Source: Xylophilus ampelinus (GTDB lineage: Bacteria > Pseudomonadota > Gammaproteobacteria > Burkholderiales > Burkholderiaceae_C). From it: 43,991 nucleotides of DNA. Each line of letters begins with the position of its first letter. The stretch's first letter is position 1. A program made the translations under genes and the position numbers. The notes beneath the pieces were generated by a model, which saw nothing but the letters and a program-made list of their open reading frames with translations, had not been told where the DNA came from and searched no databases. This document shows positions 25,676 to 33,267 of the stretch, piece after piece. Location: assembly GCF_901875635.1 (NCBI RefSeq), contig NZ_CABFMN010000111.1, forward strand, positions 1 through 43,991. The letters run 5' to 3'.

Positions 25676-26209
25676 TCACGCGCCGCCGGTGGTGGGTACG
25701 GTTTGCGGCACGTAGACGTACTGGCGCGCGGTCTTCTTGCGCGTCTTCAGCGCGGCGCGCAGCGGTGCCGGCATGTCGGCGCGGTTGGGCAGGTTGCTGA
25801 AGTTGTCGAGGCCCTGCTTCTCGCAGAAGTAGAGGCAGCCGTTGTTGAGCAGTTCCAGCGAATAGCGCGAATGGGTCCGCGTGCTGAGCTGGTTCTCGGC
25901 GCGGAAGGGATCGAAGGATCCGTCCTGCGTGACCTTCGTGCCGCGTGCGGCCATCTGCGCCTGGAAGTGCTTGATGTGGCGCCGCGTGACCGGCCCGATG
26001 AGGCCGTCGACCTCGATCACGCCCGGTTCGTCGGGCGGCGGCTGGGTGTTGTCGTTGAACCCCATCAGCTCGTAGTAGAGGATGCGCAACAGCGCCTGGA
26101 CCAGCATGACGTCCTCTCGGATGTTCGAGCCGATGAGGCCGACCGACCAGTCGATGTTGTAGACGTCGATGGGCCCGGTGTTGCCCGTCGCGGTGGTGGT
26201 GAATGCCAT
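25676..26209 (-). CDS. Peptidoglycan-binding-like T6SS-locus protein
   Basis: A 177-residue protein without a signal peptide. Residues about 30-100 (NIREDVMLVQALLRILYYEL, then GVIEVDGLIGPVTRRHIKHF) follow the PG_binding_1 pattern: a helix with VQ..L, then DG.(I/F)G, then a helix ending in (K/R)xFQ. The remainder, including RTHSRYSLELLNNGCLYFCE, is unknown to me. It lies between hcp and the OmpA gene in the same transcriptional run. Without an export signal it would have to be a cytoplasmic or T6SS-delivered protein; delivery as a cell-wall-targeting cargo is possible, but no catalytic motif is seen. Confidence 0.6.
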   Translation of the reverse strand: MAFTTTATGNTGPIDVYNIDWSVGLIGSNIREDVMLVQALLRILYYELMGFNDNTQPPPDEPGVIEVDGLIGPVTRRHIKHFQAQMAARGTKVTQDGSFDPFRAENQLSTRTHSRYSLELLNNGCLYFCEKQGLDNFSNLPNRADMPAPLRAALKTRKKTARQYVYVPQTVPTTGGA

Positions 26210-26285
26210 GGTGTGTCGCTCGGCGCATGCGGTTGCAGCCGGCCGCGCCCCGCGTCGCCGCGGTCCGGGGCCGGGCCTCGCCCGC

Positions 26286-26762
26286 TCAGCGGATCTCGGT
26301 GGAGGCGACGTTCCAGCCGAACTTGACGGCGCTGCCCAGGCCGCCCTTGGCGTCCTGCGGCTTGTATTCGAACTCGATGTCCTTGTACGTGCAGGTCACG
26401 CGCTCGTGGATGTCGCCGCCGGCCGACGCGCCGGGGTGGCACTGGGTGATCAGCACTTCCTTCATCGTGACCTTGAGGTAGTCCTGCTGGCCTTCGCCCG
26501 CCTTGCGGGCGGTGATCTTCACGCTGTCGAAGTGCTTGCCCGAGACGCAGCTCTTGCTCAGCACCGGCGAGGCCTTGTCATAGTTGTGCACGAAGTTGAA
26601 GGTGCCCGGGACGGCCTTGCCCCGGCCCTGGCCGCCGCCGCTGCCCTGCGAGGGCTGGCTCACGTCCCAGTCCCACGACAGGAGCTCGATCTCGCCCTTG
26701 TGGTCCTTGTGGGTGGATTCGCCGTCGACGCCGTCGAACTTGATGTGGAAATCGGAACTCAT
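26286..26762 (-). CDS. hcp: T6SS tube protein Hcp
   Basis: A 158-residue classical Hcp (TssD), the ring-forming tube subunit and secreted hallmark. MSSDFHIKFDGVDGESTHKD starts the protein, followed by IELLSWDWDVSQP, NFVHNYDKASPVLSKSC, GKHFDSVKITARKAGEGQQD and CTYKDIEFEYKPQDAKG. A TCCTGG-preceded AGGAG ribosome site stands upstream of ATG 26762. It is separated from tssC by 133 bp that hold a stem-loop at 26805-26822, which may set Hcp mRNA level apart from the sheath genes. The window holds a second, divergent Hcp at 5600-6160. Confidence 0.96.
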   Translation of the reverse strand: MSSDFHIKFDGVDGESTHKDHKGEIELLSWDWDVSQPSQGSGGGQGRGKAVPGTFNFVHNYDKASPVLSKSCVSGKHFDSVKITARKAGEGQQDYLKVTMKEVLITQCHPGASAGGDIHERVTCTYKDIEFEYKPQDAKGGLGSAVKFGWNVASTEIR

Positions 26763-26804
26763 TGCTGCTTCTCCTGGGTTGAACGATGAGGAAGGGGCTG
26801 GTGG

Positions 26805-26822
26805 CACCGGCACCGGCCGGTG
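26805..26822. other. Stem-loop between tssC and hcp
   Basis: CACCGGC-ACCG-GCCGGTG is a perfect 7-bp stem with a 4-base loop in the tssC-hcp gap. There is no T-run after it on the minus strand, so it is not a clear intrinsic terminator. It could act as an mRNA processing or stabilising structure upstream of hcp, or as a weak attenuator. Confidence 0.4.
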
Positions 26823-26895
26823 GGCGGGCCGCCTGCCGGATCCGGTTGCCTAGAGAACGATGGGGCGGGCCGGACTTTGAAGGGTCGCGAGCGAT

Positions 26896-28389
26896 TTATT
26901 TGCCGCCCTTGGCCGAGGGCAGCTTGGAGACGAGCCGCAGCGACACGGTCAGGCCTTCGAGCTGGTAGTGCGGGCGCAGGAAGAACTTGGAGGTGTAGTA
27001 GCCCGGGTTGCCCTCGACCTCCTCGACCACCACTTCGGCCGCGGCCAGGGGCTTCTGCGCCTTGGTGATCTCGGACGAGTTGGCCGGATCGCCGTCGACG
27101 TAATTCATGATCCACTTGTTGAGCCAGCGCTCCATCTCGGCGCGCTCCTTGAAACTGCCCACCTTGTCGCGCACGATGCACTTGAGGTAGTGCGCGAAGC
27201 GGTTGCAGGCGAACAGGTAGGGCAGGCGCGCCGCCAGGTTGGCGTTGGCGGTGGCGTCGGGGTCGTCGTACTCGGCCGGCTTGTGCAGCGACTGGGCGCC
27301 GATGAAGGCCGCGAAGTCGGAGTTCTTGCGGTGGATCAGCGACAGCAGGCCGGCCTTGGACAGCTCGGCCTCGCGGCGGTCGCTGATGGCGATCTCGGTG
27401 GGGCACTTCTGGTCCACGCCGCCGTCGTCGCTCGGGAAGGTGTGCAGCGGCAGGTTCTCCACCGCGCCGCCCGACTCGATGCCGCGGATGCGCGAGCCCC
27501 AGCCGTAGAGCTTGTACGAACGGTTGATGTTGGTGGCCATCGCATAGGCCGCGTTGGCCCAGGCGTACTTGCTGTGGTCGGCGCCGGCGGTGTCTTCCTC
27601 GAAGTCGAATTCCTCCACCGGGTTGGTGTTCGCGCCGTAGGGCGTGCGCGCCAGGAAGCGCGGCATGCACAGGCCGAGGTACTTCGAGTCGTCCGACTCG
27701 CGCAGCGAGCGCCAGCCCGCATATTCGGGCGTGAGGAAGATCTTGGTGAGGTCGCGCGGATTGGCCAGCTCCTGCCAGCTCTCCATCTGCATCAGCGAGG
27801 GACTGGCGCCGGTGATGAAGGGCGCGTGCGCGGAGGCCGCGATCTTCGCCATCTCGCCCAGCATCTCCACGTCCGGCGGGCTCTGGTCGAAGTGGTAGTC
27901 ACCGACGATGGCGCCGAAGGGCTCGCCGCCGAACTGCCCGTACTCCTGTTCGTAGATCTTCTTGAACATCGGGCTCTGGTCCCACGCCGCGCCCTTGAAC
28001 TTCTTGAGGTTCTTGGCCAGCTCCTGCTTCGAGATGTCCATCACCCGGATCTTCAGGTGCTCGTCGGTCTCGGTGTTGTTCACCATGTAGTGCAGGCCGC
28101 GCCAGGCACTCTCGAGCTTCTGGTAGTCGGGGTGGTGGATGATCTTGTTGATCTGCTCGGTCAGTTTGGCGTCGATCGCGGCGATCATGGCCTCGATGGA
28201 CTTGGTGACATCCTTGCCGATGAGCTGCGTCTGGCTCAGCGCCTGCTGCGCGAGCGTCTGCACGGCCTGCTCGACCGCGCTCTTGGCTTCGTCGCTGCGC
28301 GGCTTGAATTCCTTCTGCAGCAACGATGCGAAATCGCTGCCGGCGTACTCGACTTCCTTCAGCGGGTTCTGCTGGAGTGCTTCTGCCAT
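26896..28389 (-). CDS. tssC: T6SS contractile sheath large subunit TssC
   Basis: A 497-residue VipB/TssC protein that with TssB forms the contractile sheath. Typical blocks: IDAKLTEQINKIIHHPDYQK near residue 90, LESAWRGLHYMVNNTETDEH, EYGQFGGEPFGAIVGDYHFD, LAKIAASAHAPFI-like MAKIAASAHAPFITGASPSL and, near the C-terminus, YLKCIVRDKVGSFKERAEME and GYYTSKFFLRPHYQLEGL. An AGGAGAG ribosome site precedes ATG 28389. It lies 26 bp after tssB. Length is normal and no oddities were seen. Confidence 0.97.
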   Translation of the reverse strand: MAEALQQNPLKEVEYAGSDFASLLQKEFKPRSDEAKSAVEQAVQTLAQQALSQTQLIGKDVTKSIEAMIAAIDAKLTEQINKIIHHPDYQKLESAWRGLHYMVNNTETDEHLKIRVMDISKQELAKNLKKFKGAAWDQSPMFKKIYEQEYGQFGGEPFGAIVGDYHFDQSPPDVEMLGEMAKIAASAHAPFITGASPSLMQMESWQELANPRDLTKIFLTPEYAGWRSLRESDDSKYLGLCMPRFLARTPYGANTNPVEEFDFEEDTAGADHSKYAWANAAYAMATNINRSYKLYGWGSRIRGIESGGAVENLPLHTFPSDDGGVDQKCPTEIAISDRREAELSKAGLLSLIHRKNSDFAAFIGAQSLHKPAEYDDPDATANANLAARLPYLFACNRFAHYLKCIVRDKVGSFKERAEMERWLNKWIMNYVDGDPANSSEITKAQKPLAAAEVVVEEVEGNPGYYTSKFFLRPHYQLEGLTVSLRLVSKLPSAKGGK

Positions 28390-28415
28390 GGTGTTCTCTC
28401 CTCGGTGGCGGGGGG

Positions 28416-28925
28416 TCAGGCGGCGCTGCCGTCTTCAGGCTTCTTGGTGGCGGCCAGCGACTGCAGCAGCGCGGGGTCGTCGAGTACCTTGGCCAGCAAC
28501 TCTTCCGCGCCGCCCTTGCCGTCCATGTAGGTGACCAGGTTGCTCAGCTGGTTGCGCGCCTCGAGCAGCTTGTTGAGCGAGTCGACCTTGCGCGCCACGG
28601 CGGCGGGCGAGAAGTCGTCCATGCTCTCGAAGGTGAGTTCGACCTTCAGGTCTCCCTCGCCGGTGAGCGTGTTCTCGACCGCGAAGGCGGCGCGCGGCTT
28701 CATCGCTTTCATGCGGGCATCGAAGTTGTCGACGTCGAACTCGAGGAACTTGCGGTCGGCCACCGGCGCCAGCGGATCGGCCGGCTTGCCGGACAGGTCG
28801 GCCAGCACGCCCATGACGAAGGGCAGCTGCACCTTCTTCTCGGCGCCGTACAGCTCGACGTCGTACTCGATCTGCACGCGGGGCGCACGGTTGCGGGCAA
28901 TGAATTTCTGACTGCTCTTGGACAT
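28416..28925 (-). CDS. tssB: T6SS contractile sheath small subunit TssB
   Basis: A 169-residue VipA/TssB protein, partner of TssC in the sheath. It begins MSKSSQKFIARNRAPRVQIE, with LPFVMGVLADLSGKPADPLA and the conserved RKFLEFDVDNFDARMKAMKP, and the C-terminal part holds ESMDDFSPAAVARKVDSLNK and LLEARNQLSNLVTYMDGKGG. The GGAG ribosome site is clear. It lies 57 bp after tssA and 26 bp before tssC in one operon. TagJ (6176-7009) is expected to contact the N-terminal helix of this protein. Confidence 0.97.
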   Translation of the reverse strand: MSKSSQKFIARNRAPRVQIEYDVELYGAEKKVQLPFVMGVLADLSGKPADPLAPVADRKFLEFDVDNFDARMKAMKPRAAFAVENTLTGEGDLKVELTFESMDDFSPAAVARKVDSLNKLLEARNQLSNLVTYMDGKGGAEELLAKVLDDPALLQSLAATKKPEDGSAA

Positions 28926-28982
28926 GACGGCTCCTGGCGGACGGGTGAAGGTGGAGGTGGGAGGGGGCGCGGGGAGACCGCG

Positions 28983-30020
28983 CTAGTCGGATTCGGAAGC
29001 CGCGCGAGCGCCCGTGACGTGCTCGATGGTGTTCATCGCGTCGGGAGCGAGGTTGGCAATGATGTCGAGGAAGCTCACGCCGATGAGCTTCTTGGCGCGC
29101 TCGATCAGCAGTGGCGCGGGGTTGCCGGGCTCGGCGCGCTTGAGGTAGTCGATGACGCGGTCGAGCATCTGGAGTGCGTCCTGCCGCGTCGCGATGTCGC
29201 CGCGCATCGGCGCCGCGCTGCCTTGGCCAGCGCCACCGTCCGCCGCGGGGCCGGTGTCGACGCCATCGGCCTGCGGCTCGGCGGCGCCCGCGGCGGCGAG
29301 CACCGCCTGCTGCAACACCTGGCCGATGCTGCGCAGGCGGGAGAAGTCGACGGCGTCGGAGCGGCCGCTGCGCTCCACCAGCAGGTTCTGCAGGCCCGTC
29401 ACGGCCGGCGCCACCGCGCGCAGCGCGGCCTCCGCATCGGGGTCGTCGGCCAGGATCTCTTCGAGCGCGCCCTGCACCTGCGTCGGCGAATAGCCGGCAT
29501 CGCCCACCGGCGCCAGCGCGTTGCGGGCCACCGCCACGTCGCGCACGCGAAGCGGGCCGAGACTGCGCGAGTTGCCGATCAGCGCGTCGTACAGGTCGCG
29601 TGGGACCAGCGATTCGTCCGACAGCGGCGCCAGCGCGTTGAGCCGCATCGTCGGGTCGTTGTCGTCGTCGGCGTCGAGTTGGGGGTGGATGCCGTCCCAG
29701 TGGCGGTCGAGCAGGCCCGTCAGCAACTGCATCCCGAGCCCGAAGCCAGCAACGCCCTGGCGGCGTGTGGAGGTGCGCAGCAGCAGCACGGCGGGGCGCA
29801 CGTCCTTGCTACGGTGCAGCAGGTCCGTGGCGAGATCGCCGACCTGGTTCCAGTCCGGGTCCACCGCCGGAATCACGGTGTCGCCGAACTGCTGCTCGGG
29901 CTTGCCCAGCGCTGCGGTTTCGGCGGCCGTGAAGGCGGGGTCGTACTCCAGGTCGTCGCCACAGGGCGAAGCCTCGCTGATGGGCGCCTGCAATGCGTCG
30001 ACGAGATCGGGAGTGAGCAT
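28983..30020 (-). CDS. tssA: T6SS assembly/cap protein TssA
   Basis: A 345-residue protein with an N-terminal ImpA_N domain (about 10-130: ISEASPCGDDLEYDPAFTAA, DWNQVGDLATDLLHRSKDVR, GFGLGMQLLTGLLDRHWDGI) and a short C-terminal domain (RQDALQMLDRVIDYLKRAEP, then APLLIERAKKLIGVSFLDII). TssA primes baseplate assembly and caps the growing sheath. The ATG at 30020 is chosen because the conserved region starts there and a promoter lies just upstream; longer upstream extension reads as non-coding. It is the first gene of the tssA-tssB-tssC-hcp run. Confidence 0.93.
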   Translation of the reverse strand: MLTPDLVDALQAPISEASPCGDDLEYDPAFTAAETAALGKPEQQFGDTVIPAVDPDWNQVGDLATDLLHRSKDVRPAVLLLRTSTRRQGVAGFGLGMQLLTGLLDRHWDGIHPQLDADDDNDPTMRLNALAPLSDESLVPRDLYDALIGNSRSLGPLRVRDVAVARNALAPVGDAGYSPTQVQGALEEILADDPDAEAALRAVAPAVTGLQNLLVERSGRSDAVDFSRLRSIGQVLQQAVLAAAGAAEPQADGVDTGPAADGGAGQGSAAPMRGDIATRQDALQMLDRVIDYLKRAEPGNPAPLLIERAKKLIGVSFLDIIANLAPDAMNTIEHVTGARAASESD

Positions 30021-30021
30021 G

Positions 30022-30049
30022 TTGCCTGTTCGAATTCGCTGGTGATAAT
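30022..30049 (+). promoter_or_regulatory. Candidate sigma-70 promoter for tssJ
   Basis: -35 TTGCCT (30022-30027), 16-bp spacer, -10 GATAAT (30044-30049), in the AT-rich 71-bp gap between divergent tssA and tssJ. The tssJ ATG at 30092 would lie about 36 bases after the expected start point. Its -10 overlaps the -10 of the opposing promoter. Confidence 0.5.
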
Positions 30050-30073
30050 CAAAGATGCCCACCACAGGGTCAA
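30045..30073 (-). promoter_or_regulatory. Candidate sigma-70 promoter for tssA-tssB-tssC-hcp
   Basis: Read on the minus strand: -35 TTGACC (30073-30068), 17-bp spacer, -10 GATTAT (30050-30045). The match to consensus is 5/6 and 4/6. The start point would fall about 18 bases before the tssA ATG. The -10 shares bases with the tssJ promoter, so the two should compete for polymerase. Confidence 0.55.
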
Positions 30074-30091
30074 TGCAACGAAGGAAATAGC

Positions 30092-30610
30092 ATGAGCGAG
30101 ATCGGTACCTGCCATTCGTCCTATGGCCGCCGTTCCTTGATGGGGTGGATGGGTGCGGCGGTGCTGCTGGCCGGATGCGGCGCCGCGCCGCCGAAGCCGG
30201 TCGTGACGCCGGTGGCCCTCTCGCTGGTCGGCGCTGCCGATGTGAACCCCGACGCCCGCGGCCGCGCATCGCCGGTCACCGTCCGCGTCTACGCACTCAA
30301 GACCTCCGGCCCCTTCGATGGCGCCGATTTCTTCTCGCTGTACGAGAAGGACCAGGCCACGCTCGGCGCGGAGCTGGTGCAGCGCGAGGAGATGCTGTTG
30401 CGCCCTGGCGAAACCCGCAAGCTCGAGATGACGCTGCCGGCCGATGCCAAGGCCCTGGCCTTCATGGCGGCCTATCGTGATCTGGACCGTGCGCGCTGGC
30501 GCGAGGTGCGCGCCGTGGAGCCGGGCAAGCCGGTCGGCCTCAACGTCGTGTTCGCGGCGCGGCAGATCCGTCTGGAGCCCGCGCCCCCGCCGCCCGCGCC
30601 CGCGAAGTGA
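30092..30610 (+). CDS. tssJ: T6SS outer-membrane lipoprotein TssJ
   Basis: A 172-residue lipoprotein. The N-terminal signal sequence ends in the lipobox LLAGC with Cys29 as the lipidation site. The mature part has VTVRVYALKTSGPFDGADFF, SLYEKDQATLGAELVQREEM and RPGETRKLEMTLPADAKALA, the TssJ transthyretin-like fold, and a Pro-rich C-terminus. TssJ normally recruits the periplasmic part of TssM. AAGGAAATA precedes the ATG. Unlike the usual tssJ-tssK-tssL-tssM order, it is alone on this strand and converges on the mini-TssM gene with a 21-bp gap. Confidence 0.93.
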   Translation: MSEIGTCHSSYGRRSLMGWMGAAVLLAGCGAAPPKPVVTPVALSLVGAADVNPDARGRASPVTVRVYALKTSGPFDGADFFSLYEKDQATLGAELVQREEMLLRPGETRKLEMTLPADAKALAFMAAYRDLDRARWREVRAVEPGKPVGLNVVFAARQIRLEPAPPPPAPAK

Positions 30611-30631
30611 GCGCGCCGCGCTGCGGTTCGT

Positions 30632-31687
30632 TCACGGCTTCTCAGGCTGCGGCCTGGCCAGTCCTTGGTCCTCCGGGATCCAGCGGTCGAACAGGTCACT
30701 GATGAAGGCGCTGTCCGGCCCCGAGGCCGTGAAGCACAGGGCACGCCACGGCCATCCGCCGGAAGCCTCGCCGCCGCGGGCCATCTGCTCGAGCAGGAGC
30801 GCCAGGCCGGGCTGCAATGCCTGCATCGCTTCGACGAAGGCGTGGACGTCGGCACGCGCCGATGCTTCGTGCATCTGCGGCAGCAGTCCCAGACGCAAGG
30901 CCTGCAGACGCAGCATCAAGGGATCGAACAGCCGGTTGAGGGCCGGCAAGGCGGGGATCTGGGCGTCGGCACGCGTGCCAAGGACGCGGACAAGTGCTTC
31001 CGGCGGCAGGGCGGCGCGCACCGTCGCATAGCCCGGCAGGCGCTGCAGCCCGGTGACGATCACGTACACCGGCAGTTGCACCCGCAGGCCCTGCACGGTG
31101 TCCTGGACGCGGCGGGACAGCAGCTCGAAGGTGGGACGGGCCACAGACGGATCGGCCTGCAGTGCGGCGGTCGACACGCACAGCGCCACACCGTCGAGCG
31201 GCAGCCGCGGCCGCCGACGCGCCAGCTCGTGCAGCGCACGCAGCCACAGCGAGTCCTGAGGCATCGCGGGCGCGAGGGGCAGTGGGCACACCTCGATCGC
31301 CACAAGAGGCTCCGCGAGCCACCAGCGCCAGAAGACATCGCCGTCACCGGCTGGCGGCGACGGCATCGGCCCGGGGGGGTGTGCCGCAGCGAGCAGCGCC
31401 GGCAGTTCGGCCGTGGGATCGCCCATGAAAAGGACCCAGGGTCGCCGGTACGGCGACTGCCGATCGCCGCTGCGGCACAGCGCGCGGCGCGCCGCCTGTG
31501 CCGCGGTGCGCAGGGCTTGCAGCGTGGCGGGCGAGGGGGGCGGGTGGGTGCGCTCCCAGAGCCGGATGCGCGTTTCCAGTGTTCGCCGTCGTGCGGCACG
31601 GCCGGCGCCAAGGAGCTTCCACCACAGCAGCGCCCATGTGGTCATGCACAGGGCCAGGGCCAGCCAGAAGCTCGGGAGCCATCGCAT
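30632..31687 (-). CDS. Miniature TssM-like protein (N-terminal cytoplasmic domain only)
   Basis: A 351-residue protein. One clear TM segment near the N-terminus (about 4-28, SFWLALALCMTTWALLWWKL) is followed by a domain resembling the cytoplasmic NTPase-like part of TssM/IcmF: RRPWVLFMGDPTAELPALLA (a Walker A without the GKT), WWLAEPLVAIEV, RPRLPLDGVALCVSTAAL and LPVYVIVTGLQRLPGYATV. The end, LCFTASGPDSAFISDLFDRW then IPEDQGLA, matches the point where full TssM enters its last TM helix; the roughly 700 periplasmic residues are absent. It starts 5 bp after tssL on the same strand. It is either a degenerate TssM or a specialised short form. The domain assignment is by pattern recognition. Confidence 0.7.
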   Translation of the reverse strand: MRWLPSFWLALALCMTTWALLWWKLLGAGRAARRRTLETRIRLWERTHPPPSPATLQALRTAAQAARRALCRSGDRQSPYRRPWVLFMGDPTAELPALLAAAHPPGPMPSPPAGDGDVFWRWWLAEPLVAIEVCPLPLAPAMPQDSLWLRALHELARRRPRLPLDGVALCVSTAALQADPSVARPTFELLSRRVQDTVQGLRVQLPVYVIVTGLQRLPGYATVRAALPPEALVRVLGTRADAQIPALPALNRLFDPLMLRLQALRLGLLPQMHEASARADVHAFVEAMQALQPGLALLLEQMARGGEASGGWPWRALCFTASGPDSAFISDLFDRWIPEDQGLARPQPEKP

Positions 31688-31692
31688 GGCGG

Positions 31693-33027
31693 TCAGCGCT
31701 CCACGGTCTCGAGGAACACGTAGTCGGCGACGGTCTTCTCGCCCGACCGGTCCGCACCCAGTCGCTCGCGCAGGCGCAGCAGGTAGGCCGACGCGAGTTC
31801 GAAGGGCGGTGGGCCGGACTCGGCCGCTATCTGGCCCTGCGGCACCGCCACCGCAGTCACCAGCACCGTGCCGAATGGGGGGCTCACCAGCCAGCTCGAC
31901 GGGACGTCGGTGCCGAAGGTGAGTGTCTGGCCCGGCGCCGTGGCGACCGTCTGGGCGCCGTCGGAGCGGAAGTGCAGCACGGCACCGTCGGCGGTGTAGT
32001 AGTCCACCCACAGCTGCGCATCGTGCGCCGGCGTTCTCACCAGCACCCGCACCGGATCGCCTTCGCGCAGCTGGCCGTCGCGCGCCGTGGGTGTGTCCAC
32101 CTGCAGGCCCGCACGGCCCTGGCGGTTGCGCGCCAGGTAGGGCTTGAGCATGGTCACCACTTCGCAGTACGGCCAGGGTCGAAGCTGCAGGTCCACGTCG
32201 GCCGTGGTGACGCCCGGCATACGGCCGACGTCGCGCTGCACGCGGTCGATGTCCTCGCGCTGGGGGACGAAGCCGCGCACGCGCGCATTGCCGTGTGCGT
32301 CGACGGTCGCGGCGAGGTCGGCACACGCGTACGCCTGCAGCTGGCCTTCGAGGCGCTCGCCCAGGCTCGACGGTGCGTCGACGCCCCGGCCCAGCCGCGC
32401 CGACAGCAGCAGGCCGAGCGGAACGAGTGCGAGTAGGGCCGCTGCCGTGCGCAGCATCGCGCGTTGCCGATGCTGCGGGTCGCGGGAGCGAAAAGGCTCG
32501 AAGGGCGGCGTCGGCTGCGGCACGAGCGGTGCGTCGCGCAGGGCGCGCGCGTCGATCGGCGCCAGCGGCAGCTGTGCAGCATGCAGGGCAATGAGCTTGG
32601 CGATCTCGCCGTCGCGGTGCTCGCTCTCGAAGTAGTACTGCCCCTTGAAGCCCAGGGCGAGGGCGTACCAGTAGATCTCCCGCAACTCGGCGTCCTCGCC
32701 CTTCAGGGCCGACAGGTGGTGGAAGAACTCCGTCTGCGCATTGGTCGAGTTGAAGAGCTGCATCTGCAGCGGTGCCGCGCTGTCGGCCCAGCGGGGATGG
32801 CACGCCATCAGCTCGTCGAACCAGGCGACGAGGGCGAAGCCGGCCGACTCGACATGCCGCATCGGCTTGCCTGCAGCCAGCGCGGCGCTGCGCGCGCGAT
32901 CGAGGAGCCGGCGCGCACGTTGCTGCGCCTCGCCGCCGGTAAGCGGCGCGGCCAGTGCCGTCGAGGGCGCGTCCAGGGCCAACCCGAAGGTGAACACCGG
33001 CGCGTAGAAGTCGAAAAGGCGCGGCAT
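31693..33027 (-). CDS. tssL: TssL (IcmH/DotU) fused to BON- and DUF4384-like domains
   Basis: A 444-residue inner-membrane protein. The DotU part (about 1-180) has RLFDFYAPVFTFGLALDAPS, HVESAGFALVAWFDELMACH, LFNSTNAQTEFFHHLSALKG and REIYWYALALGFKGQYYFES. One TM follows (about 192-212, TAAALLALVPLGLLLSARLG). The periplasmic tail starts with a BON-like unit (LQAYACADLAATVDAHGNAR, then RVQRDVGRMPGVTTADVDLQ) and ends with a DUF4384-like unit (GDPVRVLVRTPAHDAQLWVD, then SPPFGTVLVTAVAVP), an arrangement I know from the ends of T6SS-type kinases rather than from TssL. ATG 33027 is preferred; GTG 33087 would add 20 residues. The minus-strand pair tssL/mini-TssM ends convergent to tssJ. Confidence 0.82.
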   Translation of the reverse strand: MPRLFDFYAPVFTFGLALDAPSTALAAPLTGGEAQQRARRLLDRARSAALAAGKPMRHVESAGFALVAWFDELMACHPRWADSAAPLQMQLFNSTNAQTEFFHHLSALKGEDAELREIYWYALALGFKGQYYFESEHRDGEIAKLIALHAAQLPLAPIDARALRDAPLVPQPTPPFEPFRSRDPQHRQRAMLRTAAALLALVPLGLLLSARLGRGVDAPSSLGERLEGQLQAYACADLAATVDAHGNARVRGFVPQREDIDRVQRDVGRMPGVTTADVDLQLRPWPYCEVVTMLKPYLARNRQGRAGLQVDTPTARDGQLREGDPVRVLVRTPAHDAQLWVDYYTADGAVLHFRSDGAQTVATAPGQTLTFGTDVPSSWLVSPPFGTVLVTAVAVPQGQIAAESGPPPFELASAYLLRLRERLGADRSGEKTVADYVFLETVER

Positions 33028-33267
33028 GACGACCCGGCCGCTAGCGAGCTGCAGGGGCGACGCCGGGCGATCCGTGCGCACACCCACCCCCGCGGCTCCC
33101 GACCATGTCCACCCCCAATCAAGTGGAGGGCATTCTTGAAGCCGGTGCGCGGGCGCGCCATACCGCGGGGGAGCTATGCCGTTCGTGCAGCGCCGCTGCC
33201 TTGCTGCGAGGCGCGTTCGCCGTTATCGTCAACGCCAGTCAGCGCGCGTGCCCACGCCCATCCAGCC

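Noticed and set aside
24603..25715. 370-residue plus-strand frame opposite the OmpA gene
   Set aside because: Antisense shadow in high-GC DNA; the minus strand holds a signal peptide and a full OmpA domain.
26968..28530. 520-residue plus-strand frame opposite tssC
   Set aside because: Its product is a low-complexity Val/Leu/Arg/Gly shadow with no motif; tssC on the other strand is certain.
33028..33267. Small gene or promoter in the gap between tssL and the response regulator
   Set aside because: I found no coding potential and no convincing -35/-10 pair in these 240 bases.
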